From assembly GCA_037179335.1 (NCBI GenBank), contig JAKZHN010000008.1, positions 1,116,001 to 1,180,000 of the forward strand: a stretch of DNA of 64,000 bases, read 5' to 3'. This DNA is from Cyclaneusma minus (Eukaryota; Ascomycota; Leotiomycetes; Marthamycetales; Marthamycetaceae). Positions 45,301-56,263 of the stretch are shown here, piece by piece. The position numbers and the translations under genes are program-made. Each line of letters opens with the position of its first letter. Position 1 is the stretch's first letter. Under the pieces are notes generated by a model that searched no databases, was not told the origin of the DNA, and was given only the letters and a program-made list of their open reading frames with translations.

Positions 45301-46805
45301 GCGGGCTTAATAAAATTATAATTTAAATTTTGCAGCAAAATTACAAATTTAACACCATTATTATAATTATTAGCAAAATTTTATTATATAAAATTCGAAA
45401 TAAGCCGCTATTAAAAATTTGTATTTTGCAATTAAAAATATTAGAAATTATAATATTAAGATTTTTTAAAAAAAAATATAAAGAAAAGGCTTGATTTTTA
45501 TTAAAAAAGCATATATTAAAAAAATATATATAAAAGCAATAAAAAAAAGCCTAATAAAAAAAAGCTTGCTTTATATAAATAAAGCTTTAATAAAACCTAA
45601 TATAATTGCTATAAAAAATATTAGGAAAAAAAAACCTTAAAATTTGCCAAAAAAAATATAAAGATTAAAAACGCAATTAAAAATTAATATACCATTATTA
45701 TAAAAAATATATAATATGCGTATTAAAAAAAAGGCAAAAAAATAAAAAACAAAATAACACCAATTATTTAAAATAAGCTATTATTATATTAATTTTCCAG
45801 CATTTATAAAAAAAGCATATATAAAAATAAAAAAGGTATATATAAGCTACTAAAAATAATAAAATCCCAATAAATTTTAATATAAAAAAATTAAAATTAA
45901 AATAATAAAAACAATTAAATAAAAAATTAAAATAATAAAAACAATTAAATATAAAATTAAAATTAATTTAATAATAAATAATATAAGCTATATATTAAAA
46001 TTAAGGCTTTAAAAATTAGGCAATAATAAATTTAAAAATAATTATCAATAATAGCAAATTAATAAAAGTCTATTAATTTATATAATTAAAATAAAAAGCT
46101 AAACTTAATAATTAAAGCTAAATATTAAATTACCGGAAAGCGAAAATTTATATTTAAAAGCTTTAAGGCCCGGAGCTATAAAAAAAGAAATAATTATTAT
46201 ACGGGATTAAAAAGGGTATTTTATAGGCATTTTATAATATATATATATATTTAATATATATAAAAAATAAGCGTTATTCATTAAAAAAGCTAAATAAGGC
46301 TTTTAGCGTATAATATTTAGGCGTTGCTATTTTTATTTTAAAAAGACAGCGGCTATTTTTTATAGCTAAGAAATACGTATAACGCACCCCTATTTGCCAA
46401 TTTATTTTTTACCATTGTGATAAAATTTTTAAAGTCCTTTTGGCTATAGCTATATTATAAAGCTTAAATAGCCCAGTTATATTACTATTTACGCCCTAAT
46501 ATAGAGCGCTATAATATAAATAATTTAATACACTCTTTAAATTATTTATAATTGGCATTTTATGCATTTTTTTAAAAAAAAAATGGTTTAGATTTGACTA
46601 TTTTAAAAAAATTATGCCTTATGGCCTTAGATTTTATTTAAAAACTATAGATTCCTATCTAATCTAATGGCCCTTTAAATAGTTAAAAACTATAGTTTTA
46701 ACTAATAGTTTATCGAAACCAGTTTAGTTTCCCGTACCCTGCAGTCCTGGTACGTGCACTTCTAGCATTCAGCACCTGTCCGCACCGCCCCCGTGAAAAG
46801 CCAAC

Positions 46806-47399
46806 TAGCAGTTTACGTACTTACTTGAACGACGAAAGATTTGGTTTTGAATCCTATGTGGGTGAGAGACATAGAGTGGAAACGAAGCTCTTTAAGTCTT
46901 TGAGTTAGCGATGTCTAATTGATTCTTGGGTAGTATTTTATATCGATGTCTCCGGTCGCTAGAAACTCATGGACATTAGCCACAAGCCTGAGTCTATTTG
47001 AGGTCATTGTAAAGTACATCAGTATTCAGACTTCAAAAGCCTACCCCTAGATAGCTTTGGAACAATACAAAGCTGCGGGATCGTGGTTGTTCGGGTTTAC
47101 TTCGGTAAGCTTCCTCGACATAGTCGTTAGTGGCTTGTCCGTGTGTGTTACTGTGAAGACGAAGTACTTTGTTTACCACGCAGATGTTCAGGGACGGAAG
47201 TGAAGCAATCCCCCGGATCTCTTGAGCGTTAGCATCTGAGCGGTACCCTGGATTCGACCGTCCGGATCTCCAATGGAGCTTGGATAGAAAAAGGCCTCGC
47301 TCTCGAGATCTCATTTAGAAATCTGCTCCTTTGCCATCAAGACATCTATCATCTCGACATTGGGAAGTCTTTCCGCAACGACGTATCATAGTGATTAAG
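46806..47399. other. Intergenic flank right of the transposon island
   Basis: Base composition returns to normal at about 46740. A 93-codon minus-strand frame at 47033-47314 has no recognisable domain and is not called. Confidence 0.4.
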
Positions 47400-47849
47400 A
47401 TGGCTTCTCTAGACCAGAATGATACCTCCGAGGTGATGAGTGCGTTCCCCGATCGCGCCGACATCGCGATACCCCACCACAACCATCAATTGACTGACGA
47501 TGCCGCAGATGCATTGTTGACATCGCCGATAAGTCCTGGACAGCGAGGAGCCCAGCAGCCCGAAACTCCAGTGGGCGCCCGTGCTGGCGAGGCTGAGGGC
47601 CGCGAGGAAGGCGATGGCGCTGCTGCCGATGGTACGCAGGGAGAGGGTGGAGGAGAAGGTGCGAACGACGAAGGTAGGTTTAACATGCTTCCCGCGAACT
47701 TTACAAGGGCTTTCCTGTTTCGAAATTTCCCACTGTTCTTAAGAGCTTTGGCTCTTCCCATCCTCCTTATGTATCTTATCACCGGAGTCTTTTTGAAATT
47801 TGTGGTTTGTTTCACGAATACCCGGGAGTGCCTTGGACTTGTCTGGTAG
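47400..47849 (+). CDS. Hypothetical small protein with C-terminal membrane segment
   Basis: ATG at 47400 opens 149 codons. The N-terminal half is acidic and hydrophilic (IAIPHHNHQLTDDAADALL), then Gly/Glu-rich. Residues about 105-140 are strongly hydrophobic (FLFRNFPLFLRALALPILLM and the following stretch), suggesting one or two membrane spans close to the C-terminus. A possible donor GTAGGT at about 47672 could change the ending. I recognise no family. It is the first frame after the transposon island and stands just before DOC1 on the same strand. Confidence 0.4.
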   Translation: MASLDQNDTSEVMSAFPDRADIAIPHHNHQLTDDAADALLTSPISPGQRGAQQPETPVGARAGEAEGREEGDGAAADGTQGEGGGEGANDEGRFNMLPANFTRAFLFRNFPLFLRALALPILLMYLITGVFLKFVVCFTNTRECLGLVW

Positions 47850-48066
47850 CCATCAGCCATCGAAGGTCTGTCGAGAGCAGGCCGGCCTGTTACTATGTCG
47901 TCGATGATGGCTTCGCCGGCGAGCCTGCTGCCGAGCATTGCGCTTCTCGCTCTAGGTACGCTTGATGGCGGAAGCGCCTCATTGGCCAATGGCTTTTGCT
48001 GCTGGAGCCCGGTTCTACCTCTCCTATATTTTTTTTCTTCCTCTTCGCACAGCTTGAGCATTCACC

Positions 48067-48906
48067 ATGGCCTCTTCTGATACGGAGAATACCGACATCT
48101 CTGAATCCACCATGGCTTCTTACGAGTCGGACGCTTACGATTCCTCAGGACAGATGGATCTCGACCATGACCAGGAACCTCAGTTCAACGAGACCGGCCT
48201 GAAGGAGATCGGCAACCTCGCCAGCTGGACCGTCAGCTCGTGGAAGCCCGGCTGTGGTATTGAGGCCCTCCGCGACGAAGACACGAACCTCTTCTGGCAG
48301 TGAGTTCTCCTTCTCCCTCCCCTTTTCCCCTTCACTTTCACATTTTGTTCCTCACTACTAACTAACACCCCCAGGTCCGACGGCCCCCAGCCGCACCACC
48401 TCTCCATCCACTTCTCCCGCTTCGTCTCCATCCTCGCCATCCGCATCTACCTCGACTTCGAAGCCGACGAGTCCTACACGCCCACCAAGATCACGTGTCT
48501 CGCCGGTACCGGCTACCACGACCTAATCCCCTTCTCCAACCTCGAATTCACACGCCCCAAAGGCTGGATCAACGTCGATCTCACCGGAGTCGGCGGCAGC
48601 GAAGCACCCGGCTTGAACAAAGACGGTATCCGTGACACTGCCGGCAACGTGCTTAGAGCTTTTCTGGTGCAGATCAAGATTGTGGAGAATCATCAGAATG
48701 GCAAGGATACGCATGTCAGGGGTGTGAAGATTTATGGTAGGGATGAGAGGATGCTGGGTAAGCCGATGGGAAGCAAGTTGCCGAGCTTGTTTTCCAATAG
48801 TCCGAGGAAGAAGACGGCTGGAGGAAAGGAGGAGGAGAAGGGTCGCAAGAAGGGTGAGCCGGTTTTGAGCGAGCCTGAGTGGATGGGCGAGTTGGAACTC
48901 AGATGA
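48067..48906 (+). CDS. doc1: APC10/DOC1, anaphase-promoting complex subunit
   Basis: Exons 48067-48299 and 48375-48906 (intron GTGAGT..CCCCAG) give 254 aa. The DOC/APC10 jelly-roll domain is clear: LKEIGNLASWTVSSWKPGCG, IEALRDEDTNLFWQSDGPQP, HHLSIHFSRFVSILAIRIYL, YTPTKITCLAGTG and RAFLVQIKIVENHQNGKDTH followed by VRGVKIYG. Apc10 is the processivity subunit that, with the coactivator, binds the D-box of substrates of this nuclear E3 ligase controlling anaphase and mitotic exit. The C-terminus continues with a Lys-rich tail. Its last residues (ELELR) do not show the Ile-Arg tail described for some Apc10 proteins. Confidence 0.95.
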
Positions 48907-49353
48907 TTTCAAACTTGACACGCTGAGCTGCAACTGGCAAGTTCGAGGATGACAAGGCTTGAATACGGCTGCCGACACCTCCTGGCGTAGTCATCAACAA
49001 GTTTTCCAAATGTTGCGTCTCAATTTGTGTAATGCTGTGACTTGGGATACCCCGCCTTGATCAAGCACTCAAGTTATATATGGTCTATTTATTAGGCAGT
49101 ACTGCCGTCGTGATGTAAAGAAAAAGGAAAACTTTTTAATACTCTTAACCAGGTATTCTGATCCACTACGATCAGGTATTCTTATCCAACTTTTCCCCAT
49201 CATTGAAATACCATATCAGTTGCCACCGAAAATCTCGCTCGCCCACAGCTGAACAACACCCCGTAACGCCTCTAGCCCCTGATACCCCTAATTACGAGCA
49301 GCATCAATCTTCACATTCCCGTTCTTCCCAAAAACGTTGAATCCGTAAAACCA
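48907..49353. other. Convergent 3' region
   Basis: 447 bp between the 3' ends of DOC1 and the MFS gene. Contains a short direct repeat, AGGTATTCTGATCCA..AGGTATTCTTATCCA, at about 49151-49188. No gene. Confidence 0.5.
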
Positions 49354-51299
49354 TCAAACGGCCTGCTTCTCCTCATCATTCGGTCTCCCTTCTCCAACCA
49401 CCTTCTCCGCCACTCCCGTCTTCTCATTGCCCCCAACACCATCAACCTTCAATTCTCTTTCCCGCACCCCCTGATCTTCCCTCTTCCACATCTTCTTCTC
49501 CCACTGCTTCCTCCCAATCTCATCCCTCCAGCCCTTCCCCCACCGAATCGCCGCACACAACCCCACCGTACTAACCACCAAAAACCCCGCCGAAATAGTG
49601 CTAAACCAGCCCACCCCGATCCGCTCCACAGCCGGCAGCACCACCGCCGTCCCCGCCGCCGCAAACATATACCTAAACACATAATTCCCTGCTATACTCT
49701 CTGCACTCTTGCTCTGCATCACATCCAAACAATACGTATTCAGCGAAGGAAAACAAAATAGCTGCGCTACGCCTTGGATGAACATGCAAATGACGGGCAA
49801 GGGGATGCCACCGACGGCTTTTTCAACTGACCAGCCGTAGATCAACATACAGGCGGGAATGATCAGGCCGACGAAGGGCACGGCGGAGCGGAGACGGTCT
49901 TCAGCGATGCGTGTGCCGTTGCGCTTGACGATGAAATTCTTAAAAATATGGTCAGCATAGCGGCCGCCGAAAAACGTGCCTAGGATATATCCACATCCAG
50001 GAGCCAAGTAAAACAGTCCCGATTGCATCGGAGTCGTCAGATTGAATCGCGGATTCAATACGTAGCGGATGGGCGTTAGGAGCGAGTACATGTTCCAGAC
50101 GAGGGCGGAACTGCAGAGGCCGGTGAAAATCAGGTTGGGGTAGCGGTAGAGTTTGAGGACGCGCCAGGGGTTGATCATGTGGAAGAGGATGGTGGCTTTT
50201 TGTTTGCGGGGGAGACCGATCAGTTCGTCGGCTTTGCGGTGGTGGATGGTTTCAGGGAGGAGGAGGAAGGCGCCGATGAGGGCGACGCCGGCGAGGGCGG
50301 TTTGGAGCCAGAAGATGACGCGCCAGGAGACGTAGGTTACTATTATGCCGCCGATGAAGGGCTGTGGAAGTTAGTTGGTAAGTAAGTTGGGTGGGTTTTA
50401 AAAGGTTTCTGGGACGGCGAGGGAATGAGAGTAGAAAACCCCTGGAGCTACAATGTTAAAAAGAAAGTCGTCATATTCCCCGGGCGAAGGTCCGCTGCCA
50501 AGGGTTACGGAGACTTTCTTCCTTACACCGTATATCGCCAGTTCTTGAGCTCCATCACCACGATCCACCAATGTTGCATAAAACAAATGGGATTTAAATG
50601 AGATTTGGAAAAGATAACCAAACATACCCCAAAAGCCGGCCCAACAAGTGTTCCCGAGAAGAACCATCCCATAGCCGTAGCACGCTCCGTAGGCCGGTAA
50701 ATATCGCCAATACACGAAGAGCCCACAATCAAGAACGCCGTCCCCTCAAAGGCAGTCAAGACGCGAAAAATATAGTACGCAGCCAAGTTCGGAGCCGCCG
50801 CCGTCCCAGCCGAACAAGCACAGAACAGCAATGCGGTGATGAGACAGACGGGTCTCCGACCATACACCTGACTGAGGGGACCCCACAGCATGGGCGAAAA
50901 TCCCATGAACAGCATGTACATGGCATTGGAAATGTCAATGATGGAGCCGGTCGTGTTGTAGGTGGCGGCGACTTCCGGAATGGCTGCTAGAATGGCGGTG
51001 CTGGAGATGGGTGCGAGGAAAGCACAGAAGGAGAGTAGAGCCACCATGCCCACTTTGCGGCCATGCGAGAAGCGCTCGTAGACGGCATCGGGGATCTCGA
51101 CGTGGGAAGTGTATTGGGTCATTGGAGCGTCGTGGGTGTGGGAGGCTTTGGACATGACTTGGGTCAATTCCTCTTGCCCTTCTTGGGGGTTTTGAGGAGT
51201 TGAGGAAATGGTGTTGATGGAATTTGTATCATCTTCGCCCTGTGGGAGGGGTTGCGGTGGTGAACCATGGTTGGCTTGATCATGGTGGGCTAAAGACAT
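49354..51299 (-). CDS. MFS transporter, DHA1-type drug:H+ antiporter family
   Basis: Exons 51299-50628 and 50361-49354 give 559 aa. The intron is 266 bp, long for this region (GTATGT..CCACAG). It joins GPAFG to PFIGGIIVTYVSWRVIFWLQ, which restores the conserved DHA1 motif in helix 5. After a hydrophilic N-terminus of about 75 residues come SFCAFLAPISSTAILAAIPE, GPLSQVYGRRPV (motif A) and twelve predicted spans. The layout fits the Tpo/Qdr/Dtr branch that exports small toxic compounds, amino acids or polyamines at the plasma membrane. The substrate cannot be deduced, and no biosynthetic cluster is adjacent. The C-terminal tail of about 50 residues is charged. Confidence 0.9.
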
Positions 51300-52954
51300 G
51301 GTGTTGACAGCTTGGTTTCGGGAGAGCTAGTGAAGTGTGTTCATGAGAAGGGAAGTGGTAAAGATAAGCAGTTTCAAGCGCCAGGACTTTCTCATGGAAG
51401 TCAATGGTGGATCTAGGAAAGAGTACTGCTGAACGGTCGAGTCATGACAGTCTGACTTGAGAGCAGCAACTTGAAGTCAAGCACGAATAGAACAGAGAGA
51501 AGTGAAGAAGTTGACTGAAGAAGTGCTGCGGTGAAGAGTGAAGAGTGAGGAGATAGTATCATATGAAAGGAAAAGAAGCCATTGGATTGGCCCAACATGT
51601 TACCTGGGTGGGTCATTCCCCGACGGGCAAATGCAGGGTGCTTAGGTACTCTCTGGGTCAACACGTCGTCCATCCTCTGGCACCAAATTTTGCATCTGCT
51701 GGCAGTGCGTGTGTAGTCTGCAGAAATCTCGATCACCCTTGGATGCACATAGAAGTCCGACGTCGGCCTAAGGCACAGCCCAAACCAAGCCAGCCAATGA
51801 ACTTTCCCATCTCATGGGTCCTCGGCGATCTACTTTGCTGCCGATCAAGCGGATCAGCGCCGTTTTGCCCGCTACCTGCGGCTTTCCGATAGAGGACCCG
51901 GCCTTGTTCCCGCTGCGGAGGGTGCAAGTATATGGTGTCTATTCGGAAATAAACCCAAGGTCTGAAGCTTTTCGGATAGAGCCTAAAGACACTGTGCTTA
52001 GCTTTGATAAATTCAGATGAATCGTCATCATTCGTTGCTAAGAAGATCTCTGTCATCTTCTTATGCTTAAAAATAGCCTCTACGACCTTGCGAACCTCCT
52101 TCCGAATTCCGATAACCGTTCTCCTTATTGAAGCCCGAGTGGGATAACAGTTTCGAAAGGGACTAGTCTCCAGTATGCTGTTGCTTCTTGTAAGACTTGC
52201 TGATGAACCAAGTGTTTGCTGCCGGTACAACTCATTGGCATTGCCATATTCGAACATCTTTGCGGCTACCTTGCTCAAGTATAGTCACCCATATACAGCC
52301 CGCTCAAGCTCCAAGCCTTCTGTCAAGCATTTATGTGATTGCCGAATCGCGTCTGTCGCTCCAGCTTCCACAGATATCCAGCGCATGCAGTAAATGTACA
52401 CATTTGGGGCCTGATCTCGTTGGCTATAACTCCACTCTGCTCTTGACCCTAGAGGATCTGGCCCGTCCCCTGACTTGACATCAGCTCATAGAAACACAAT
52501 AAAAGGCAGCGGAGCAACAAAATCAGATTCCCACGTCCGAGAGATATGCTCAACGACTACCTATTGCAAACCGCAGCGAACCACCCAACCATCTTCTTTC
52601 CTCCGTGGGTTGCGTCTCCGTGGCCAGACGGAGTCCCGTGCGAGAGGAAAGGGGTCAAGATTAGTCTAGCTCGAGAACAGCAAATGCAATGGAAATTGAG
52701 GAAAAAGCCCAGGTCGAAAGCCTTATATGATGTACAAAAGCAATCAAGAACTCCTGTCCCATCAGGTATCTCATGCAAGTCCTTTTCTCAGACCTCCAAA
52801 CATTGTGCTCACACCAACACCTCCCTCCATGCAAGATGCAACGAGAGAAAATATGACAAGCATCGTAGTTGTCCCTTCCGCAACATTACTTCTTTCCAGC
52901 GCCTCATGGCAACTCACAGACCTGGCCAACGAAGACAAGTAAACAGGCGCAGTT
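51300..52954. other. Intergenic region with one weak open frame
   Basis: 1.65 kb between the MFS start and the Lys-rich gene's 3' end. Only the frame at 51733-52257, listed separately, looks faintly coding. Confidence 0.4.
51733..52257 (-). CDS. Weak hypothetical open frame, possibly a 2EXR-type remnant
   Basis: ATG 52257 opens about 174 codons. The stretch FRPWVYFRIDTIYLHPP resembles the strand motif of fungal 2EXR-domain proteins, but the leading FPKLPxELRxxIW motif is not found. Composition turns non-coding after about residue 125. It may be a decayed fragment or chance. Function unknown. Confidence 0.22.
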   Translation of the reverse strand: MFEYGNANELYRQQTLGSSASLTRSNSILETSPFRNCYPTRASIRRTVIGIRKEVRKVVEAIFKHKKMTEIFLATNDDDSSEFIKAKHSVFRLYPKSFRPWVYFRIDTIYLHPPQREQGRVLYRKAAGSGQNGADPLDRQQSRSPRTHEMGKFIGWLGLGCALGRRRTSMCIQG

Positions 52955-54175
52955 CTACGAGGTCATGGCCGTCTCCGCGGTCATCGCAGTCTCCCCAGAC
53001 CCTGCGCAAAACACCACCACCTCTCCGTTCTCGTTCTTTTTTAATCTCAGCACTCGCCACAACTCCTTCTCCTCCTCTGCCTTGGCGCCAATGTCCCTCA
53101 CACCCGCCGCAAGCCTCTCCCTGTGATAGCGCTTCAGCACCTTATTCAAACTGCATCCTTTCCCACTCTCCGGCCCCTTGTTAACCAGTGCCATGAATAA
53201 TTCCGCATCCGGAGGCGCCGGCTGCTTGTAAACCACCATGCGATTGTCGTCGCCGTCGTGCGCCTTGCTATCTAGCAGTTTCCGCGACTTGGGTTTCTTG
53301 CTGCTGGACGACTTGGACTTGGACTTGCGCGCTTTAACGAGCGCTTTCGAGCTGTCGGAAGATTGGCGCTGCGTCAGGAGACCCATGATGCTCTGGCCGA
53401 GGCCTTCGCTCTTGCGTTCCTTCTTCGAGTGCTTGTGCTTGGAGCGCTTCAGGGGGCTGTTGGGGACCTCGTTTGCGTCGCCGCCGCTGTAGTCTGGGGA
53501 TGGAGGGAATACGGAGGAACGTGTGTTGAGGCGGTTCAAACCGCCTGTAAGGCCGGAGTGGAGCACTGGAGGCGCATCGGTCATGATCTCGTCGCCTTCA
53601 TTGTTCGAAATTGGAACCAGATCTTGCGTGGTGTCGACGTGGAGGCGCTTGCGCTTCTTGTCCGACTTCTTCTCGTCGCTGGACTTGCGGTCTTTCTTCT
53701 TCTCTTTGCGCTCGCGCTGTTCGCGGGGTAAGGGGGTTTGGTAGGCGGATGGGACGGGACCAGACCCGTACTCTACGAGACTGCCTTTGTTGCCGGCGAT
53801 GTTCTCAAAGTGGACTTGCGTTACTGCTCCAGGGGTGTTCTCGATGAGCATGGGCTCTGCTACGGTCAGATCGGTGCGCGATTGGTTGGGAGTTTGGCTG
53901 TCGACGAGAAAGTCAAACACATTGACAGGCGCTTGCTCGGATTGGGGTTCGTGACGAGGAGGGGAGGGAGCTGCTGGTGGTGGGGCGCCATATGTGACGT
54001 CTCGGTTGTACTCGTCGTCGGCGGCATCCTCAACATAGGCCTTCAGGGTGTCGGGGACCAAAGCGGTCGAATTGGAGTTATTGTTATTGCGGTTATTATT
54101 GTTGTTTGCGTTCTTCCCCTTCTTCTCTTTCTCGGGCCGGTACAGTTTGCCCTGGTATTTTTGGGCTTCGGTCAT
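52955..54175 (-). CDS. Uncharacterised Lys/Ser-rich protein
   Basis: Intronless, 406 aa, ATG at 54175. The N-terminus has an Asn-rich stretch of about 15 residues. The middle is basic and low complexity (KEKKKDRKSSDEKKSDKKRK; KARKSKSKSSSSKKPKSRK), with several bipartite-like nuclear signals. The C-terminal 80 residues look folded and are probably the conserved part: AELFMALVNKGPESGKGCSL, NKVLKRYHRERLAAG and EEEKELWRVLRLKKNENGEV, then VVF. I recall this kind of C-terminal module only from unnamed ascomycete proteins. A nuclear protein is likely; no function is proposed. Confidence 0.7.
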   Translation of the reverse strand: MTEAQKYQGKLYRPEKEKKGKNANNNNNRNNNNSNSTALVPDTLKAYVEDAADDEYNRDVTYGAPPPAAPSPPRHEPQSEQAPVNVFDFLVDSQTPNQSRTDLTVAEPMLIENTPGAVTQVHFENIAGNKGSLVEYGSGPVPSAYQTPLPREQRERKEKKKDRKSSDEKKSDKKRKRLHVDTTQDLVPISNNEGDEIMTDAPPVLHSGLTGGLNRLNTRSSVFPPSPDYSGGDANEVPNSPLKRSKHKHSKKERKSEGLGQSIMGLLTQRQSSDSSKALVKARKSKSKSSSSKKPKSRKLLDSKAHDGDDNRMVVYKQPAPPDAELFMALVNKGPESGKGCSLNKVLKRYHRERLAAGVRDIGAKAEEEKELWRVLRLKKNENGEVVVFCAGSGETAMTAETAMTS

Positions 54176-56263
54176 GCAACTCTGGCGGTCCCACGTATTA
54201 GCGCTTATCTTTGTTATGGCGAGCGGAGAGTTTGCTCGGGTGCAGCGTTCAGCGTACAGTGTGACTGCGATAATCGGTTCCCTGGAAATGGGTCATGCAG
54301 TCGATACAGGTGAAAGTGGCACCCCGGCACTGATTGCGATGGCCATCGAGTTTCGGCTTCTTCAGAATATCGCCGCAGCCCTGGGGTAGGAATTAGCAGA
54401 GATTCACCTGGGTTGTGGGAGCGCATCAACAAACCTCGCATGAAAAAGAAACCATTGTTGCGCGTGTTGTGCCGAGACTGCCGCCAGAAGCGCAGTCGGT
54501 CTGGTTCGTGAAGTGGAATCGCGGTAGTATCAGAAGCAGCTTCGCGGCCAAGGGAGCGTTCCGGCAGTCGATAGTGCAGAGGGCGTCGAGGAGATTCTCG
54601 AAGAGTCTGGGGAGTTGGGGGGGAAGGCGGGTGTGTTGTAGTGCCAGCGCGCAAAAAGTGGGTTTTTCTTTTGCATCAGCGCTCTGCGAATAATATTTTG
54701 CTTGGCCCGGCCCTGCGTCTGGCTGTTGTGCACATGTACATACTCTAGCGCTCCCGTAACCACACGCAGCAGCCCTGCTCCACGGCTTGGCCCCTGCCGG
54801 TCAGCTTCCCAATATCATCACCCGCCCGGTAGCAGACGTAAATTGTTCTGTTTTTATCTCGCTGGCACTTCCTTGGCCCTTCGCCATTGGACCGTCCGAC
54901 TCCAATGCATGAATGTGATCCTGCACCTTGTTGCTTAACAGGGGCCAGCTTCATCCTTCCATGTCCCAAGAGCTCCGTCCCTCCAAAGCTTCAAGGCTGT
55001 TTCATCAACTCTGTCCTCTGCTCATACAGCCCCTCCACGCCGGCTATTCCTGTTCTGGTATTATTGACTCTATCTCCAGTCCCTCTTCAGTCTCTCACTC
55101 TCAGACAAGGGGCTTCTTTGCATTCTTCTGCTTCATCTATCTGCTACTCTTGTGGAGCCACATCTGTATATCTCAGCTATGCGTATATTGCTTTTTCCTC
55201 ATTCCCGACAGCGCGGATTGCAAGCCCTGTGGTACAGCAATCATCTCGTGCTACCGACCGTCACCCCTTCCGGCCTCAAATCTCCCCATTGTGAGAGTAG
55301 GCCTCCCAGAATCCAGATCCAAGCCAGGGGTAGGCCGGCAGAGGGAGCTGAAGGAACCTCCCCTCTACCCCTCCATCAATGCCGGGGACGGCGGGGAGGG
55401 AGTGTGGGAGTGTGCGTCTTCCGGAACCCGGAGAAGCTCAAACAACAACGTCGAAGCTTTGTTAAATTGTGATGGTCAAGACCTAGACCTTGAAAGTTGG
55501 GTATGGATACGAGTCCTGCGGACCGCGGAGTACAAGTTTCGATGGCTATCAAAAACTGAATGCAACGCCGCAACGGGACTTAGAGTCTCGGTCATTGCTC
55601 TATATATTGAACAGTGAACACGGTTCTAAGTTCCTAATCCAGCATACAGTTTCGGTAGGGCGGGATATGCTGTTACATTTTCTCTTTGAAAAAAATAATA
55701 ATAAAATAGAAATAATAAAGAGCAGCTACTGCAGTCTGCAAGAAGAACGAAGTCGCCTTGGCAAGTGTAGGGGGTCGAACAGTAGGTAGATGTCTCGCAG
55801 CTGAGGAAATTTTGCTGCGTAGAAAATAACGTAATGATGTATGTAATCAGTTAAAATGCTGACTATGACACTTTCTTTGTTCAAGGCCCCGAAATTATAG
55901 GATCGTGTAGTGAACATCAGAAATGCAAGGACGGGAGATCTCATAGGGGAGCTCTCTCGGTAAGGCTACATGTACCTACAGACAGCTTCCCCGTTGAGGT
56001 ATAGCGGCCGAGCTTGGCAGGTGGGTCCCCTGCTCGTCGATCCGCGTGTCATCCCCAAGCTTCATCCAACCTCCGAAGCTTCATTCATGTCAAGCTCTCT
56101 GAGACACTTTTAGAGGACTTACCACTACTCCCAATCCAGGATCCGCAACCTTCGACGCACGCGACGCTATCACCCGCTCTGCGTTTCCAAATTTGGATGC
56201 TGACACGGGCATCTGGACTCCGATCTGTATGCTACAGGCGACACTCTGCTGTACCTGAACACC
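54176..56263. other. Intergenic region, no gene recognised
   Basis: About 2.1 kb. Open frames such as 54928-55617 have no recognisable domain and irregular composition. A short A-rich stretch lies at about 55685-55715. The last 200 bp are probably the BEM46 promoter. Confidence 0.4.

Larger units (their letters stand above)
38924..46450. mobile_element. RIP-degraded LTR retrotransposon, about 7.5 kb
   Basis: Two direct repeats align over about 250 bp: one from 38924, the other from 46195. Both begin TATTA(C/T)ACGGG, which is TGTTACACGGG after TG-to-TA change. The best-kept block is 39021-39110 versus 46291-46378, sharing CTTTTAGCGTATAATATTTA and CTATTTTTTATAGCTAA. A purine stretch (AAAAAAAGAAA) lies just before the right copy, as a polypurine tract should. 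The left LTR keeps GC-rich patches (38935-38990) where the right LTR shows only A/T at the same places. No gag or pol frame survives. LTR ends on the 3' side, and hence the right limit, are approximate. Confidence 0.7.
37481..46805. mobile_element. Outer TIR DNA transposon, heavily mutated by RIP and filled with nested elements
   Basis: The left edge reads ATTGGCTTTTCACGGGGGCG and continues with GTGCG..GTGCACGTACCAGGACTG to 37535. The right edge, reverse-complemented from 46805, reads GTTGGCTTTTCACGGGGGCG, GTGCG.., GTGCACGTACCAGGACTG and then CAGGGTACGGGAAAC. The same AGGGTACGGGAAA appears on the left only at 38247, so the left repeat is split by an insertion. TA flanks both edges (37479-37480 and 46806-46807), as for Tc1/mariner-like (pogo/Fot1) elements, though two bases are weak evidence. 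The interior is AT-rich with no usable transposase frame, consistent with RIP. The tips are GC-rich and almost unmutated. Confidence 0.75.

Noticed and set aside
37660..46700. Mitochondrial DNA or centromere as explanation of the AT-rich block
   Set aside because: Paired inverted and direct repeats show nested transposons, there are no organellar genes, and TpA-rich decay fits RIP. A centromere role cannot be tested here.
52546..53184. 212-codon + strand frame
   Set aside because: Its second half is antisense to the Lys-rich gene and no domain is visible.
54928..55617. 229-codon + strand frame
   Set aside because: Mixed composition, no domain, and overlapping frames of similar length; not enough to call a gene.
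55765..55785. tRNA B-box-like GTTCGACCCC on the minus strand
   Set aside because: No A box or acceptor stem could be paired at suitable distance.
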